NCBI GenBank assembly: GCA_039111535.1
Contig: JBCCIM010000005.1
Span: forward strand, 1 to 64,000
Source of the DNA: Bacteroidota bacterium
GTDB lineage: Bacteria > Bacteroidota > Rhodothermia > Rhodothermales > JAHQVL01
Direction of reading: 5' to 3'
DNA length: 64,000 nt
Of the stretch, positions 9,883-19,028 are shown in pieces (within the stretch, counting starts at the first letter, position 1; each line of letters begins with the position of its first letter). A program made the translations under genes and the position numbers. The notes below the pieces were generated by a model. That model did not search any database and was not told where the DNA came from. It saw only the letters and a list, made by a program, of their open reading frames with translations.

Positions 9883-11451
9883 ATGCAGGAACGCATCATT
9901 ATCCTGGATTTTGGTTCACAATTCACCCAGTTGATTGCGCGTCGCGTGCGTGAGGCCGGCGTCTACTCTGAGATTTACCCGTGTACCGAGTCCCCTGAAA
10001 AAATCAGGGCGCTCAATCCTGGCGGACTCATTTTGTCTGGCAGCCATTACTCTGTTTACGACGATGACGCCCCCGCACTCGACCCCGAATTTCTGGCATT
10101 TACGCGGCAAGATGGTTCGCCAGTGCCAGTTTTGGGCATTTGCTACGGCCTCCAGTCTATGGCCTATTGTCTCAATGGCTCCGTTGAGCAAGCCGCCCGC
10201 AGGGAGTTTGGCCGCGCAGCACTGATTGTCAACGACAACACAGACTTGCTGGCCGGCGTATCGTCGGGTGCTACAGTGTGGATGAGCCACGGCGACCACA
10301 TTACCAACATGCCGGCCGGGTTCGACATCATCGCGCACACAGAAAACGCGCCTATTGCTGCGGTAAAACACAATACCAAACCACACTACGGCGTACAGTT
10401 TCACCCGGAAGTAGTGCATACCGTACCGGGCAAACAGATCATTGAAAACTTTGTCCTCAATATCTGCGGCGCATCGGGCACCTGGTCTCCCCACTCTTTC
10501 ATCGATGAAAAAAAGCGTGAAATCAGGGAAACGGTTGGTGATAAACACGTAATTCTAGGCTTGTCGGGCGGGGTTGATTCTTCCGTTGCCGCAGTGTTGC
10601 TGCATGAAGCAATCGGCACCCAGCTCACCTGTATTTTTGTAAACAACGGTCTGCTCCGCAAAGGCGAGTGGGAAGAGGTACAAGAAACGTTTCGCGGTAC
10701 GTTCAACATCAACCTCCGCGCTGTAGACGCGACCGACATTTTCCTGGACCGACTGGCCGATGTGGAAGACCCGGAGCGCAAGCGCGTCATTATTGGCAAC
10801 ACTTTTGTTGAGGTATTTGAACAGGAAACGGAAGCCATCAGCAAGGAATTGGGCATTAAGCCGGCGTTCCTTGCCCAGGGTACCCTTTACCCTGATGTAA
10901 TCGAAAGCGTGTCTTTTAAAGGCCCTTCTGCTACCATCAAAACGCACCACAACGTAGGTGGACTGCCAGAGAAACTTGGGTTTGAAATTCTGGAGCCCTT
11001 CCGCGAGTTGTTCAAAGACGAAGTGCGTGAAATTGGCCGGATCCTGAATATTCCCGAGGCCATCATTGGTCGGCATCCTTTCCCCGGGCCAGGACTTGCC
11101 GTTCGGATTCTCGGACCTATCACCCGCGATGCATTGGCCGTTCTGAGCGAAGCAGACGCTATTTTCATTGAAGAACTGAAAACCCAGGGGCTTTATGATA
11201 GCGTATGGCAAGCCTTTGCCGTACTTTTACCTGTACAAACTGTTGGCGTCATGGGAGACGGCCGAACCTACGAAAATGTATGCGCCTTGCGCGCAGTCAC
11301 CAGCGTAGACGGCATGACCGCTGACTGGGCAAAATTGCCCTATGATTTTCTGGCCCACGTATCAAACCGTATTGTAAACGAAATCCGGGGAATTAATAGA
11401 ACGGTCTACGACATCAGTTCGAAACCCCCAGCAACCATTGAGTGGGAATGA
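9883..11451 (+). CDS. guaA: GMP synthase (glutamine-hydrolysing)
   Basis: Converts XMP to GMP with ATP and glutamine. The 522-residue protein has a class I glutamine amidotransferase domain (nucleophile Cys in [10 protein letters not shown], His/Glu in [11 protein letters not shown]), an ATP-pyrophosphatase domain (P-loop [13 protein letters not shown]) and the C-terminal dimerisation domain ending [20 protein letters not shown]. Length and domain order are those of the bacterial enzyme. Its TGA stop overlaps the ATG of the next gene (ATGA), so the downstream periplasmic protein is probably translationally coupled. Confidence 0.98.
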   Translation: MQERIIILDFGSQFTQLIARRVREAGVYSEIYPCTESPEKIRALNPGGLILSGSHYSVYDDDAPALDPEFLAFTRQDGSPVPVLGICYGLQSMAYCLNGSVEQAARREFGRAALIVNDNTDLLAGVSSGATVWMSHGDHITNMPAGFDIIAHTENAPIAAVKHNTKPHYGVQFHPEVVHTVPGKQIIENFVLNICGASGTWSPHSFIDEKKREIRETVGDKHVILGLSGGVDSSVAAVLLHEAIGTQLTCIFVNNGLLRKGEWEEVQETFRGTFNINLRAVDATDIFLDRLADVEDPERKRVIIGNTFVEVFEQETEAISKELGIKPAFLAQGTLYPDVIESVSFKGPSATIKTHHNVGGLPEKLGFEILEPFRELFKDEVREIGRILNIPEAIIGRHPFPGPGLAVRILGPITRDALAVLSEADAIFIEELKTQGLYDSVWQAFAVLLPVQTVGVMGDGRTYENVCALRAVTSVDGMTADWAKLPYDFLAHVSNRIVNEIRGINRTVYDISSKPPATIEWE

Positions 11452-12902
11452 AAAGGTTATTTTTATTGATTTCTGTTGTACTCCTTGCGTGGAGCGTACA
11501 ACCAGCGTCAGCACAACTGACCCAACAGAATCTGATTCCCGTAATAGAATCAGCTGAATCGGTATTTGCCACAGCAATCCAGGCGTACGAAGACCAGGAC
11601 TACGAGACTGCTGCACGCCTTTTTGGCGTAGTTGCCAATACCTTCGACATGCATAGCAAAACCACCGCATCCCTGCTGATGCGCGGTAAAGCGCTGTTCA
11701 TGAACCGGGAATACGACCAGGCTGTTGAGGTATTACAAGATTTCACGGCAACCTATCGCACCAGCCGATACATCCGGGATGCCGAGCAAATTATGCAGAT
11801 GGCTACGCAAGACCCGGCCTCCTTCGCACAGGATACCCAGATCTTCAAGCTCGGCATTGCACTCCCGCTCAACGGCGACGCCTCCGCCCTCACACAGCAG
11901 ATGTTTAATGGCATCCGTATGGCTGTCGAAGACCACAATGCGGTGCCTTATGACAGCCTGATGGGGCCTACCAGAAAAATTCAGATGGTTTTTCGGGACA
12001 CGCAGAATGACCAGGGGGTCGCACAATCTGCCATCCGCAGCCTCGCAGCAGAACAGGTGAATGCCATCATTGGGCCGCTGTTTAGCAGCGAAGCCCTTGC
12101 TGCAGCACAGATAGCGGAACAGGAAGGCATTGTGTTGCTTGCACCGCTTGCAACTGACGACGCTGTTTCTCGCAGCAAACAATACGTATTCCAGGCCAAC
12201 CCAACAATTGCAACCCGCGGCCGGCTGATGGCCCGACACTCAGTACTTGGCCTGGGCATCAATGAAATTGGCATCATCGCCGACCTGAATAACAACGAAA
12301 GCCTGCGCATGGCAAAAGCCTTTGCAGATGAAGTGCAGGCATTGGAAGCAAACCTGGTGTTCAACGAAGGCATTGCCAACGCCAGAACATGGTTTCGCCT
12401 TTCAGAAGGCATCAGCAAAGACACCTTATTGAAAGCAGATGCCATTTACCTGCCCATTAACGGTGGCAATGCCTCAACCCTTATTGGGGGTGCCTTAACA
12501 AGCCTGGACCGGATGGGTTTTGGCTCTCGCTTGCGCCTGCTTGGCAATGTGGAATGGCATAACATTTCCCAGGTCTCCCTCGCCGGCAACTACAGCACCA
12601 CCTATTCAAACGATTTTTACCCCAACCCAACAGACTCGCTCACAACAGAATTCCAGATTCGTTATCGCACACAAACCGGCGCCGATCCCACCCGCCTATC
12701 GTATAGCGGTTACGACGTAACGGATTTCCTGGCCCAACAGATGCAGCGAGCACTGTATGAAAACCGCCCCCTGGACTTCGTGATGCGTCAGGCCCCCATG
12801 TACGAGGGCTATGCCAACAGGCTGGATTTCTCGAAAGGCAACGTCAATGAAGCCATGTTTTACCATCGCTATGGCGGCGGTACGGTAGAGTTGATTCGTT
12901 AA
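11448..12902 (+). CDS. Exported TPR plus periplasmic-binding-fold protein (LpoA-like architecture)
   Basis: A 484-residue secreted protein. Residues 1-24 are a signal peptide (hydrophobic core, then PASAQ). About 35-115 form TPR/YbgF-like helices ([31 protein letters not shown]). About 130-480 form a type I periplasmic-binding fold as in branched-chain amino acid receptors ([45 protein letters not shown]). TPR plus this fold is the layout of LpoA, the outer-membrane activator of PBP1A, although there is no lipobox Cys here. ATG 11448 overlaps the guaA stop; a GTG two codons earlier is less likely. No transporter genes are adjacent, which argues against a solute receptor. The next gene is bamD. 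Confidence 0.65.
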   Translation: MKRLFLLISVVLLAWSVQPASAQLTQQNLIPVIESAESVFATAIQAYEDQDYETAARLFGVVANTFDMHSKTTASLLMRGKALFMNREYDQAVEVLQDFTATYRTSRYIRDAEQIMQMATQDPASFAQDTQIFKLGIALPLNGDASALTQQMFNGIRMAVEDHNAVPYDSLMGPTRKIQMVFRDTQNDQGVAQSAIRSLAAEQVNAIIGPLFSSEALAAAQIAEQEGIVLLAPLATDDAVSRSKQYVFQANPTIATRGRLMARHSVLGLGINEIGIIADLNNNESLRMAKAFADEVQALEANLVFNEGIANARTWFRLSEGISKDTLLKADAIYLPINGGNASTLIGGALTSLDRMGFGSRLRLLGNVEWHNISQVSLAGNYSTTYSNDFYPNPTDSLTTEFQIRYRTQTGADPTRLSYSGYDVTDFLAQQMQRALYENRPLDFVMRQAPMYEGYANRLDFSKGNVNEAMFYHRYGGGTVELIR

Positions 12903-12942
12903 CCAGGCGGAACCGTTTGGCCGCTACAGATTACACGTTACG

Positions 12943-12960
12943 CGCTTTTGAACAAAAGCG
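12943..12960. other. Perfect short hairpin between the LpoA-like gene and bamD
   Basis: CGCTTTTG and CAAAAGCG are separated by AA (equivalently seven pairs with a GAAC tetraloop). It lies 40 bp after the stop of the LpoA-like gene. No clear T-run follows on the plus strand, so it is a weak terminator candidate at best. Confidence 0.3.
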
Positions 12961-13127
12961 ACGGTGACGATACCCCCTTTGTTTAATGCGGGGCTAATCC
13001 GCCCACCACCTTAACACCTACAACCAGCTGGCTCGACGAAAGACCAGGCGTATTTGCCCGCGGGTATATACTATTTGGGATTGCAGGACGTTATTACCTG
13101 GAATCATCTTTCAGTGGCTTCTATCAT

Positions 13128-13994
13128 ATGTTCAAATCCAGACTTTTTCTCGCTTTGTGCTGCACGGTAATGCTTGTTGCCGGCTGTGGCAGTGCAAACC
13201 GTATTTCGTATGACACCCCACAAGAAGCCTTCGGCAAAGGTAAAGTGCTGTACGAAGAAGGAAAGTATACAGCAGCAATTACGTATTTCCAGGGTGTTTT
13301 CAGCTTCGGCCGTACACACCAATGGGCCGCTGACGCGCAGTTGTACCTTGCACGGGCTTACCGCGACAACAAGGAATATTTGCTGGCTTCAAACGAATAT
13401 GAACGGTTTACAAAAATCTACCGCGCTGATCCCCGGCTTGCACGCGTAAATTTTGAGCGGGCTGAAACGTTTGCCCAAATGTCTCCCGCGCCAGCACTGG
13501 ATCAATCAGATACAAAGCGTGCCATTCAGGAATTCCAACTCTTTATTGACCGTTTCCCAAATGATGACCTCATCGGTGAAGCGCAAGAGCAAGTTGTTGC
13601 CCTGCGTACAAAGCTCGCTGAGAAACAATTCCTTACGGCCCAGCTCTACGAACGTCGCGAATTGTTCGAAGCTGCAGCCCTGTCTTTTGAATCTGTATTC
13701 GACCTCTACCCGGATACGCCGTGGGCGCAGCCGGCGCTCGTTGGTGCAATTAAAATGTATATCGCCTTTAGCGATCAGAGTATTGCCCTGCGTCAGCCAG
13801 AACGCCTCCGTTCAGCCATTAAAAACTACGACCGCCTGATTCAGATCTTCGAACCCAGTGAACATCACAAAGAAGCTGAAAGCTATTACGAGCAGGCTCA
13901 GGCCAAACTCAAAGCGCTACAAGACGCGGATGCTGCAAAAGATGCAGCCATGAAAACAGCCTCTACCGAAGCAGCTGAATCGACGGAGAACTAA
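13128..13994 (+). CDS. bamD: Outer membrane protein assembly lipoprotein BamD
   Basis: Lipoprotein partner of BamA in the beta-barrel assembly machine at the inner face of the outer membrane. The 288-residue product has a signal peptide with lipobox LVAGC (Cys about 20) and then five TPR-like repeats: PQEAFGKGKVLYEEGKYTAAITYFQ, DAQLYLARAYRDNKEYLLASNEYERF and DTKRAIQEFQLFIDRFPNDD are typical of BamD/ComL. A short Ala/Lys/Glu-rich tail follows. It lies 225 bp after the LpoA-like gene and 6 bp before nadD. bamA is not in the window. Confidence 0.88.
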   Translation: MFKSRLFLALCCTVMLVAGCGSANRISYDTPQEAFGKGKVLYEEGKYTAAITYFQGVFSFGRTHQWAADAQLYLARAYRDNKEYLLASNEYERFTKIYRADPRLARVNFERAETFAQMSPAPALDQSDTKRAIQEFQLFIDRFPNDDLIGEAQEQVVALRTKLAEKQFLTAQLYERRELFEAAALSFESVFDLYPDTPWAQPALVGAIKMYIAFSDQSIALRQPERLRSAIKNYDRLIQIFEPSEHHKEAESYYEQAQAKLKALQDADAAKDAAMKTASTEAAESTEN

Positions 13995-14000
13995 CACTGC

Positions 14001-14588
14001 ATGAAGATCGGGATCTATGGAGGATCTTTTAATCCTCCACATATTGCCCATCTGGTTGTCGCAGAATCCGTAAGAGACCAGTTTGGACTGGATAAAGTTC
14101 TCTGGATCCCCGGATATATCCCTCCGCACAAAACACATTTGCGACTGGTTGATGCAGCACATCGACTAGCCATGGTGGAGTTGGCGACGGCAAGCAATCC
14201 GTTTTTTGATGTATCAGACATCGAAATTGCGCGTAAAGGCACCTCATTTACCATCGACACGGTAACCGATCTCAAGAACAATGAGCCCGAAAACACCTAT
14301 ACGCTCGTAATCGGTGAAGACAGCCTGCTGGACTTTATGACCTGGCATCGACCGGCAGATATTGTTGATGCAGTAGAACTGCTCGTTTACAGCCGCCCGG
14401 GCCGGGCTGATGAAACAGCAGAAGCGCTGGCGTTATTTCCGAATCGTATACATTTTGCAGAAGCCCCGCTACTCGATGTGTCTAGTGCTTCGCTAAGGGC
14501 GCGCATCAAATCAAACCAATCTATCCGGCATCTTGTACCCGATCCAGTCTTTGCCTATATAAAGCAACACGGACTGTATCAGGACTAA
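14001..14588 (+). CDS. nadD: Nicotinate-nucleotide adenylyltransferase
   Basis: Adenylates nicotinate mononucleotide to deamido-NAD in NAD biosynthesis. The 195-residue protein shows the nucleotidyltransferase N-terminus GIYGGSFNPPHIAHL (GGSFNPxHxxH), the IPGYIPPHK substrate segment, LVIGEDSLLDFMTWHRP and the SSASLRARI motif equivalent to ISSTxIR. Length is normal. It follows bamD by 6 bp and is likely co-transcribed. Confidence 0.95.
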   Translation: MKIGIYGGSFNPPHIAHLVVAESVRDQFGLDKVLWIPGYIPPHKTHLRLVDAAHRLAMVELATASNPFFDVSDIEIARKGTSFTIDTVTDLKNNEPENTYTLVIGEDSLLDFMTWHRPADIVDAVELLVYSRPGRADETAEALALFPNRIHFAEAPLLDVSSASLRARIKSNQSIRHLVPDPVFAYIKQHGLYQD

Positions 14589-14629
14589 CCGCCTGCACCT
14601 CTGCTTTGTAATCCTTAATCTTTAACTCC

Positions 14630-16189
14630 ATGGCTAGCTCATACATGGACCGCCTCAGATTGAAGGCGGCGCAGGTTGTATTTCCGAGGCTTGGCTCCAA
14701 TATGCCGCCCCCTGTGCGCGTAGCGGAAGACATCGACCGATTCCGGCCCCTGCAAAACAAATATCAATTTGGCGGCATTGTGCTGTTTAACGGCGACACC
14801 CGGCACACGCCGGCATTGCTCGCTGACCTTCAACAACATGCAGCCCGTCCGATCCTGGTTGCCTCCGATATTGAGCGCGGCACAGGACAACAAATTGCCG
14901 GTGCGACGCTTTTCCCGCATGCCCGCGCTTGCGCAATTGCCGGCACAGAAGCGGTTCAAACGTTTGCGCGCATCACGGCCACAGAAGCACTGGCCTGTGG
15001 CCTCCACATCACGTTTGGCCCCGTCGCAGATGTCAACTCCAATCCGTTGAACCCAATCATCGGAATCAGAGCCTTTGGCCATGATCCGGTGGAAGTGCAG
15101 CAACACGTTACAACATATGTGAAAGCATGCCAGGAGGTGGGCCTGCTTGCTACGGCCAAACATTTCCCCGGCCATGGCGATACAGCGACCGATTCCCATG
15201 CCATGCTCCCAGTTGTGAACCGGGACGCGCAAGCCCTCGGTCAGGTTGAATTCCCCCCTTTTATTGAGGCGATCAAGATGGGCACCGACCTCGTCATGAC
15301 TGCCCATGTTGCGTTCCCCAGCCTACACGACACCACCACCCCCGCAACCCTGTCAGCACCCATATTGCAAGGTGTCCTCCGGCAAAAACTCGGATTCACA
15401 GGGGCTGTTATTTCAGACAGCCTGATTATGAAAGCCATTCAGCCGGCAGACGGCGACATGGCCCGCTATGCTGCCAACCTGCTCAATGCCGGCCTCGACA
15501 TCCTCCTGGACCCCTTACATCCGGTCACCATGGTAGAAGGCCTTGTCGAAGCTATAACAACTGGTATCCTAAACGAATCACGGATGGATGCAGCAATTGC
15601 GCAAATTGACAAACTGCGCAGACGCATTACGAAAAAATTTGGCAGCGGGTTTTTCACGGATCCCAATGAGGTTTTCCCCATAGATCTTGTAGGATGCAAA
15701 GGACACCAGAAGCAGGCCCATGGCATTGCAGCACGTGCCATTTCAGCGGATGCGCCTGCAACCAATGTGGAAGGGAAGAAAATGGCCGTATTTGTCACCC
15801 CATACCGCACAAGGCTCGACCCCACGGAAGCGCCACTGGGTGAAGCTCTCAGACAGCGGGCAGCCAACCACCCTGCGCTCTCCCTGACCTACCATGAGGT
15901 AGATGCAGATACGGAGGAGGCAACGTTTGACACGCTCATCAAGGCCCTCCAGAACTGCAATGAAGCCTTTATCTTTGTTGTCTCCAAGCCGGCTGCATGG
16001 CACGCCTACGGCTTGCCGGATAACCTGTCAGCCTTTGTTACCACCGTTACCCGGACACTCCCGACAACCCTCGTCTCGCTTGGCGATCACCACATCCTGG
16101 CAGCTTACCCTGAGGCAATGCGCACCTTTTGCGCCTACAGCGATGTGCCGGCGTCTCAGGAAGCCGCTGCCAGCGCAGTGTTGCGTTAA
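14630..16189 (+). CDS. nagZ: GH3 beta-N-acetylhexosaminidase (NagZ-type)
   Basis: Likely removes N-acetylglucosamine from muropeptides during cell-wall turnover. The GH3 catalytic domain spans about 1-345, with the KHFPGHGDTATDSH loop carrying the catalytic His and VISDSLIMKAI carrying the nucleophile Asp (the Bacillus NagZ form has TDALNM here). About 175 residues of a second domain follow, as in the longer two-domain enzymes. The protein has 519 residues and no signal peptide, so it looks cytoplasmic. ATG 14630 is used, though ATG 14645 is also possible. Its TAA overlaps the stop codon of the convergent serine hydrolase gene within one TTAA. Confidence 0.85.
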   Translation: MASSYMDRLRLKAAQVVFPRLGSNMPPPVRVAEDIDRFRPLQNKYQFGGIVLFNGDTRHTPALLADLQQHAARPILVASDIERGTGQQIAGATLFPHARACAIAGTEAVQTFARITATEALACGLHITFGPVADVNSNPLNPIIGIRAFGHDPVEVQQHVTTYVKACQEVGLLATAKHFPGHGDTATDSHAMLPVVNRDAQALGQVEFPPFIEAIKMGTDLVMTAHVAFPSLHDTTTPATLSAPILQGVLRQKLGFTGAVISDSLIMKAIQPADGDMARYAANLLNAGLDILLDPLHPVTMVEGLVEAITTGILNESRMDAAIAQIDKLRRRITKKFGSGFFTDPNEVFPIDLVGCKGHQKQAHGIAARAISADAPATNVEGKKMAVFVTPYRTRLDPTEAPLGEALRQRAANHPALSLTYHEVDADTEEATFDTLIKALQNCNEAFIFVVSKPAAWHAYGLPDNLSAFVTTVTRTLPTTLVSLGDHHILAAYPEAMRTFCAYSDVPASQEAAASAVLR

Positions 16190-17337
16190 CCATCAAACGG
16201 GAATTCGCCTATGCCAGAGAGAAAGGCATGGTATGCTGCAATTTTCGGATAGCTGGCGCTCACGCGGTATCGGTTGTAGAAGACAATAAAACACAGCTCT
16301 TGCTCCACCAGCCGGGTGAAACTTGTATTGAAGCCGGCAACCTGTCCCCCGTGTCCTACTTGCAGCACGCTACGATACGGACGAAGCTGCCAGCCCAATC
16401 CGTATTCGGTATCTTTTCCATTGGGCAACACGGTGCTGGTCCACATGGCCGCTTTAGAAGCCGCAGTCAACAATTCATCGCCATACAGCGCATTGTCCCA
16501 TTTGATCAGGTCGTGCACTGAAGACAGCAAGCCGCCGGCACCTAAAGTTGACGAAGATTCTGTAGGATTTCTGTTAATGAGTTGGTCAACGCGGTTCACC
16601 CAGTATCCTGAAGCCCGGTGGGGGATGATGGCCTCAGGGTCTGCCATACGGGTCTGGGTCATGCCCAGCGGCTCAAATATTCTTTTTTGAAGTACGTATC
16701 GCAAGGGCTGCCCATCCAGCCGTTCAACAATCATACTGAGGATGTAATAGCCCGTATTGCTGTAGTAATACCCTTGTCCCGGGGCAAAATCCATGGGCCG
16801 GCTATGGGCAATGCGAATGACTTCTTCTGGCAAAAGCCGAAACCGGTAGACATCATAAGAGCGAATGGTCTCATAGTCTGGTATGCCCGATGTATGGGAC
16901 AACAAATGCCGAACGGTTACCCCCAGCCACTCACCCGGCAGGTCGGGCAAGTGTTTGTGGATGGGATCATCCAGCTCAAGCTTCCCTTCCTCCGCTTGCA
17001 AAAGGGCAGCCACAGCTACAAATTGTTTGCTGATGGACCCAATTTCGAACACACTGCTGTCACTTACCGGCACCGACAATTCAACATTGGCAAGTCCATA
17101 CGTTTCGAGATGCAATATTTTACCTCGCGAGGCCACGGCAATGACCGCACCCGGAATCTTAAACTCCGCCATATGGCCGCGCACGCGTCGATCAAGCGTA
17201 GCCAGTGCTTCTGCGGAAGGCTCCACAACAGCCTGCCCATTAACCTGCCCGATACCAGCCAGCAGTACAAAAATCAGAAGCATTAATTGCTTACATGCTA
17301 CAGATGAAGCACAATAATCCAGGGCGTTTGTTTTCAT
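16186..17337 (-). CDS. Exported serine hydrolase, class C beta-lactamase/DD-peptidase family
   Basis: A 383-residue secreted protein of the penicillin-binding/AmpC superfamily (Pfam Beta-lactamase). It has a signal peptide (core LMLLIFVLLAGIG), the SxxK nucleophile motif as SISK in FEIGSISKQF, YSN in YYYSNTGYYIL for the Tyr-x-Asn element, and HGG in VGHGGQVAGF for the third motif. Members include D-aminopeptidases, esterases and true beta-lactamases; nothing here proves antibiotic hydrolysis. It is convergent with nagZ, the two stops sharing TTAA. The pairing with a muropeptide-processing enzyme suggests a cell-wall role. Confidence 0.8.
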   Translation of the reverse strand: MKTNALDYCASSVACKQLMLLIFVLLAGIGQVNGQAVVEPSAEALATLDRRVRGHMAEFKIPGAVIAVASRGKILHLETYGLANVELSVPVSDSSVFEIGSISKQFVAVAALLQAEEGKLELDDPIHKHLPDLPGEWLGVTVRHLLSHTSGIPDYETIRSYDVYRFRLLPEEVIRIAHSRPMDFAPGQGYYYSNTGYYILSMIVERLDGQPLRYVLQKRIFEPLGMTQTRMADPEAIIPHRASGYWVNRVDQLINRNPTESSSTLGAGGLLSSVHDLIKWDNALYGDELLTAASKAAMWTSTVLPNGKDTEYGLGWQLRPYRSVLQVGHGGQVAGFNTSFTRLVEQELCFIVFYNRYRVSASYPKIAAYHAFLSGIGEFPFDG

Positions 17338-17635
17338 GGTTTTGCAGCGCTATACCTGATGGGACAAAGATCGTCTGCATCATATTACAGGTAATAAACC
17401 ATAATTGTTATGACAAGCCGGCCATGTATTGCACCCACCATACCGCCAGTTACCCCTACCAAGCAAGCAAAACAAAAATCCCTCTTCCCCCAAACTCTTC
17501 ACTCCTTTCTCCTCACTCCCAACCCCAAAACCTCAATCAATTTCCAGTTGAATTTAACTTTCTTAGCTGTCTCGCGTTGAATACCTGCTTTTACTGGGGT
17601 AGCTCCCAGTCGTTACTCCTTAAATCCTTGGACTT

Positions 17636-18307
17636 ATGGGATTTTTAGACAGCATCTTCCGGGAAAATGATTTCCCACCGCTTGTAAGCGAAGCATCAGA
17701 CGAAATCCATGAAATGGTGCGGCGGGGACGGTATATGTTTGAGGCCGCTACGGGGCATCTTCTCGAAAACGAAGTCCTCGAAGAAGACCTCAGCAAAATG
17801 GACGAGCTCATCAACAATGGTGAGCAGCATATCCGGCGCGTGGTATTTGAACACCTGAGCTTCCATCCCGAACAAGATCTGATTTTCTGTCTGAAGCTTG
17901 TCAGTATTGTCAACGAAGCAGAACGAATTGGTGATTTGGCCAAATCAATTGCAAAAGTAGCCAATATGGCGAATCAACCGCGCATGGGAGCCCTCGTCAG
18001 GCCATTGCGGGATTTCAGGGACATCATCCTAGAAATGTTTTTACAACTTGAAGAAGGCTTTTTCAGAGGCAACGAAGACGAGGCGCAGCAGATTATGCAA
18101 AAGCATCAGACCCTCAAAGGCGATGTTGCGGCATACATTATCAACCTTGCCAGCGAGGAGAACCTGAGCGGCAACCAGGGCGTCGTTTACGCGTTGAGCG
18201 CACGTATGCTAAACCGGGTAAGTGCACACATCGCCAATATAGCCTCGACCGTAGTTTCGCCGATTGACCAGATCCGGCGGACAGCAGCCTGGCCAGAAGA
18301 CGAATAG
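17636..18307 (+). CDS. PhoU-domain protein
   Basis: A 223-residue helical protein with two PhoU-like three-helix halves. Recognisable segments are MVRRGRYMFEAATGHLLENE, SIVNEAERIGDLAKSIAKVAN (the E-x-x-R-I-x-D metal-binding signature) and, in the second half, LSARMLNRVSAHIANIASTVV. PhoU proteins sense or regulate phosphate transport, usually through PstB and PhoR, or sit beside Na/Pi cotransporters. No phosphate transporter or two-component genes are nearby, so its partner is unknown. The 298-bp spacer upstream is pyrimidine-rich and contains degenerate copies of the CTCCTCA heptamer. Confidence 0.8.
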   Translation: MGFLDSIFRENDFPPLVSEASDEIHEMVRRGRYMFEAATGHLLENEVLEEDLSKMDELINNGEQHIRRVVFEHLSFHPEQDLIFCLKLVSIVNEAERIGDLAKSIAKVANMANQPRMGALVRPLRDFRDIILEMFLQLEEGFFRGNEDEAQQIMQKHQTLKGDVAAYIINLASEENLSGNQGVVYALSARMLNRVSAHIANIASTVVSPIDQIRRTAAWPEDE

Positions 18308-18330
18308 GCCGTACAAACGGCTACCGTTTT
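18308..18330 (+). terminator. Weak terminator-like hairpin after the PhoU gene
   Basis: GCCGT (18308-18312) pairs with ACGGC (18317-18321) around ACAA, followed by TACCGTTTT. The stem is short and the T-run is interrupted. Confidence 0.35.
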
Positions 18331-18371
18331 AGCAAGTCACTATACAAAACACCAGTTTCTATCCTTTAACT

Positions 18372-18956
18372 ATGGCAGTAGCATCCAACATGCCGGCACT
18401 CGGCAACCAAGCAACCACGTTTGACCTCCCCATTGCCAATCCCTGGATCGATGACCAACAGGGCGAAACGCGTAGCATGGCCGCGTACGATGCAGCCGAC
18501 GTACTGGTCGTGGTCTTCACGTGCAACCATTGCCCTTATGCAATTCATGTAGAAGCTGAATTGATTCAAATCGCAAAAGCATACGCAGCACGGGGGGTAC
18601 AATTTGTAGCCATTAGCTCCAACGACCCTGCGCAATACCCAACCGACAGCTTCGATCATATGGCTGTCCGGGCCAAAGAACACGCTTACCCGTTTCCCTA
18701 CTTATGGGATAAGACCCAGGAGATCGCACATGCCTATGGCGCTGCCTGTACACCAGATTTCTTTGTCTACGACGCCAACCGCACCCTTGCCTACCGTGGT
18801 CGCATGGATGAAACGCGTCCTGGCCTCGGTGATGCACATGGCAGTGAATTGAAGGCCGCGCTCGATCTAATCCTCGAAACAGGCAAAGGGCCGGCACAAC
18901 AGCACCCTTCCATGGGATGCAGCATCAAATGGTATCCGGGCAACGCGCCGGCCTGA
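18372..18956 (+). CDS. Thioredoxin-like (redoxin/AhpC-TSA family) protein
   Basis: A 194-residue cytoplasmic protein with a thioredoxin fold. TCNHCPYA (about 49-56) gives a CxxC redox motif after a beta-strand (VLVVVFTCNHC). It is followed by the redoxin pattern FVAISSNDPAQYPTDSFD, FPYLWDKTQEIAHAYGAACTPDFFVYD (the cis-Pro is in the TPDFF segment) and RMDETRPG. This matches the widespread thioredoxin-family protein with a CNHCPY motif, whose physiological substrate is not established. It starts 64 bp after the PhoU gene. Confidence 0.85.
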   Translation: MAVASNMPALGNQATTFDLPIANPWIDDQQGETRSMAAYDAADVLVVVFTCNHCPYAIHVEAELIQIAKAYAARGVQFVAISSNDPAQYPTDSFDHMAVRAKEHAYPFPYLWDKTQEIAHAYGAACTPDFFVYDANRTLAYRGRMDETRPGLGDAHGSELKAALDLILETGKGPAQQHPSMGCSIKWYPGNAPA

Positions 18957-19028
18957 TCGCGCACAAAGTGAAGCATCGATCCCCACTGTTTGCTATAATG
19001 GGGCATCAACAAACCCACCTTCCTGCGC

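Noticed and set aside
16186-17337. Calling the AmpC-family protein an antibiotic-resistance beta-lactamase
   Set aside because: The SxxK, YSN and HGG motifs are shared with esterases and D-aminopeptidases, so resistance cannot be claimed.
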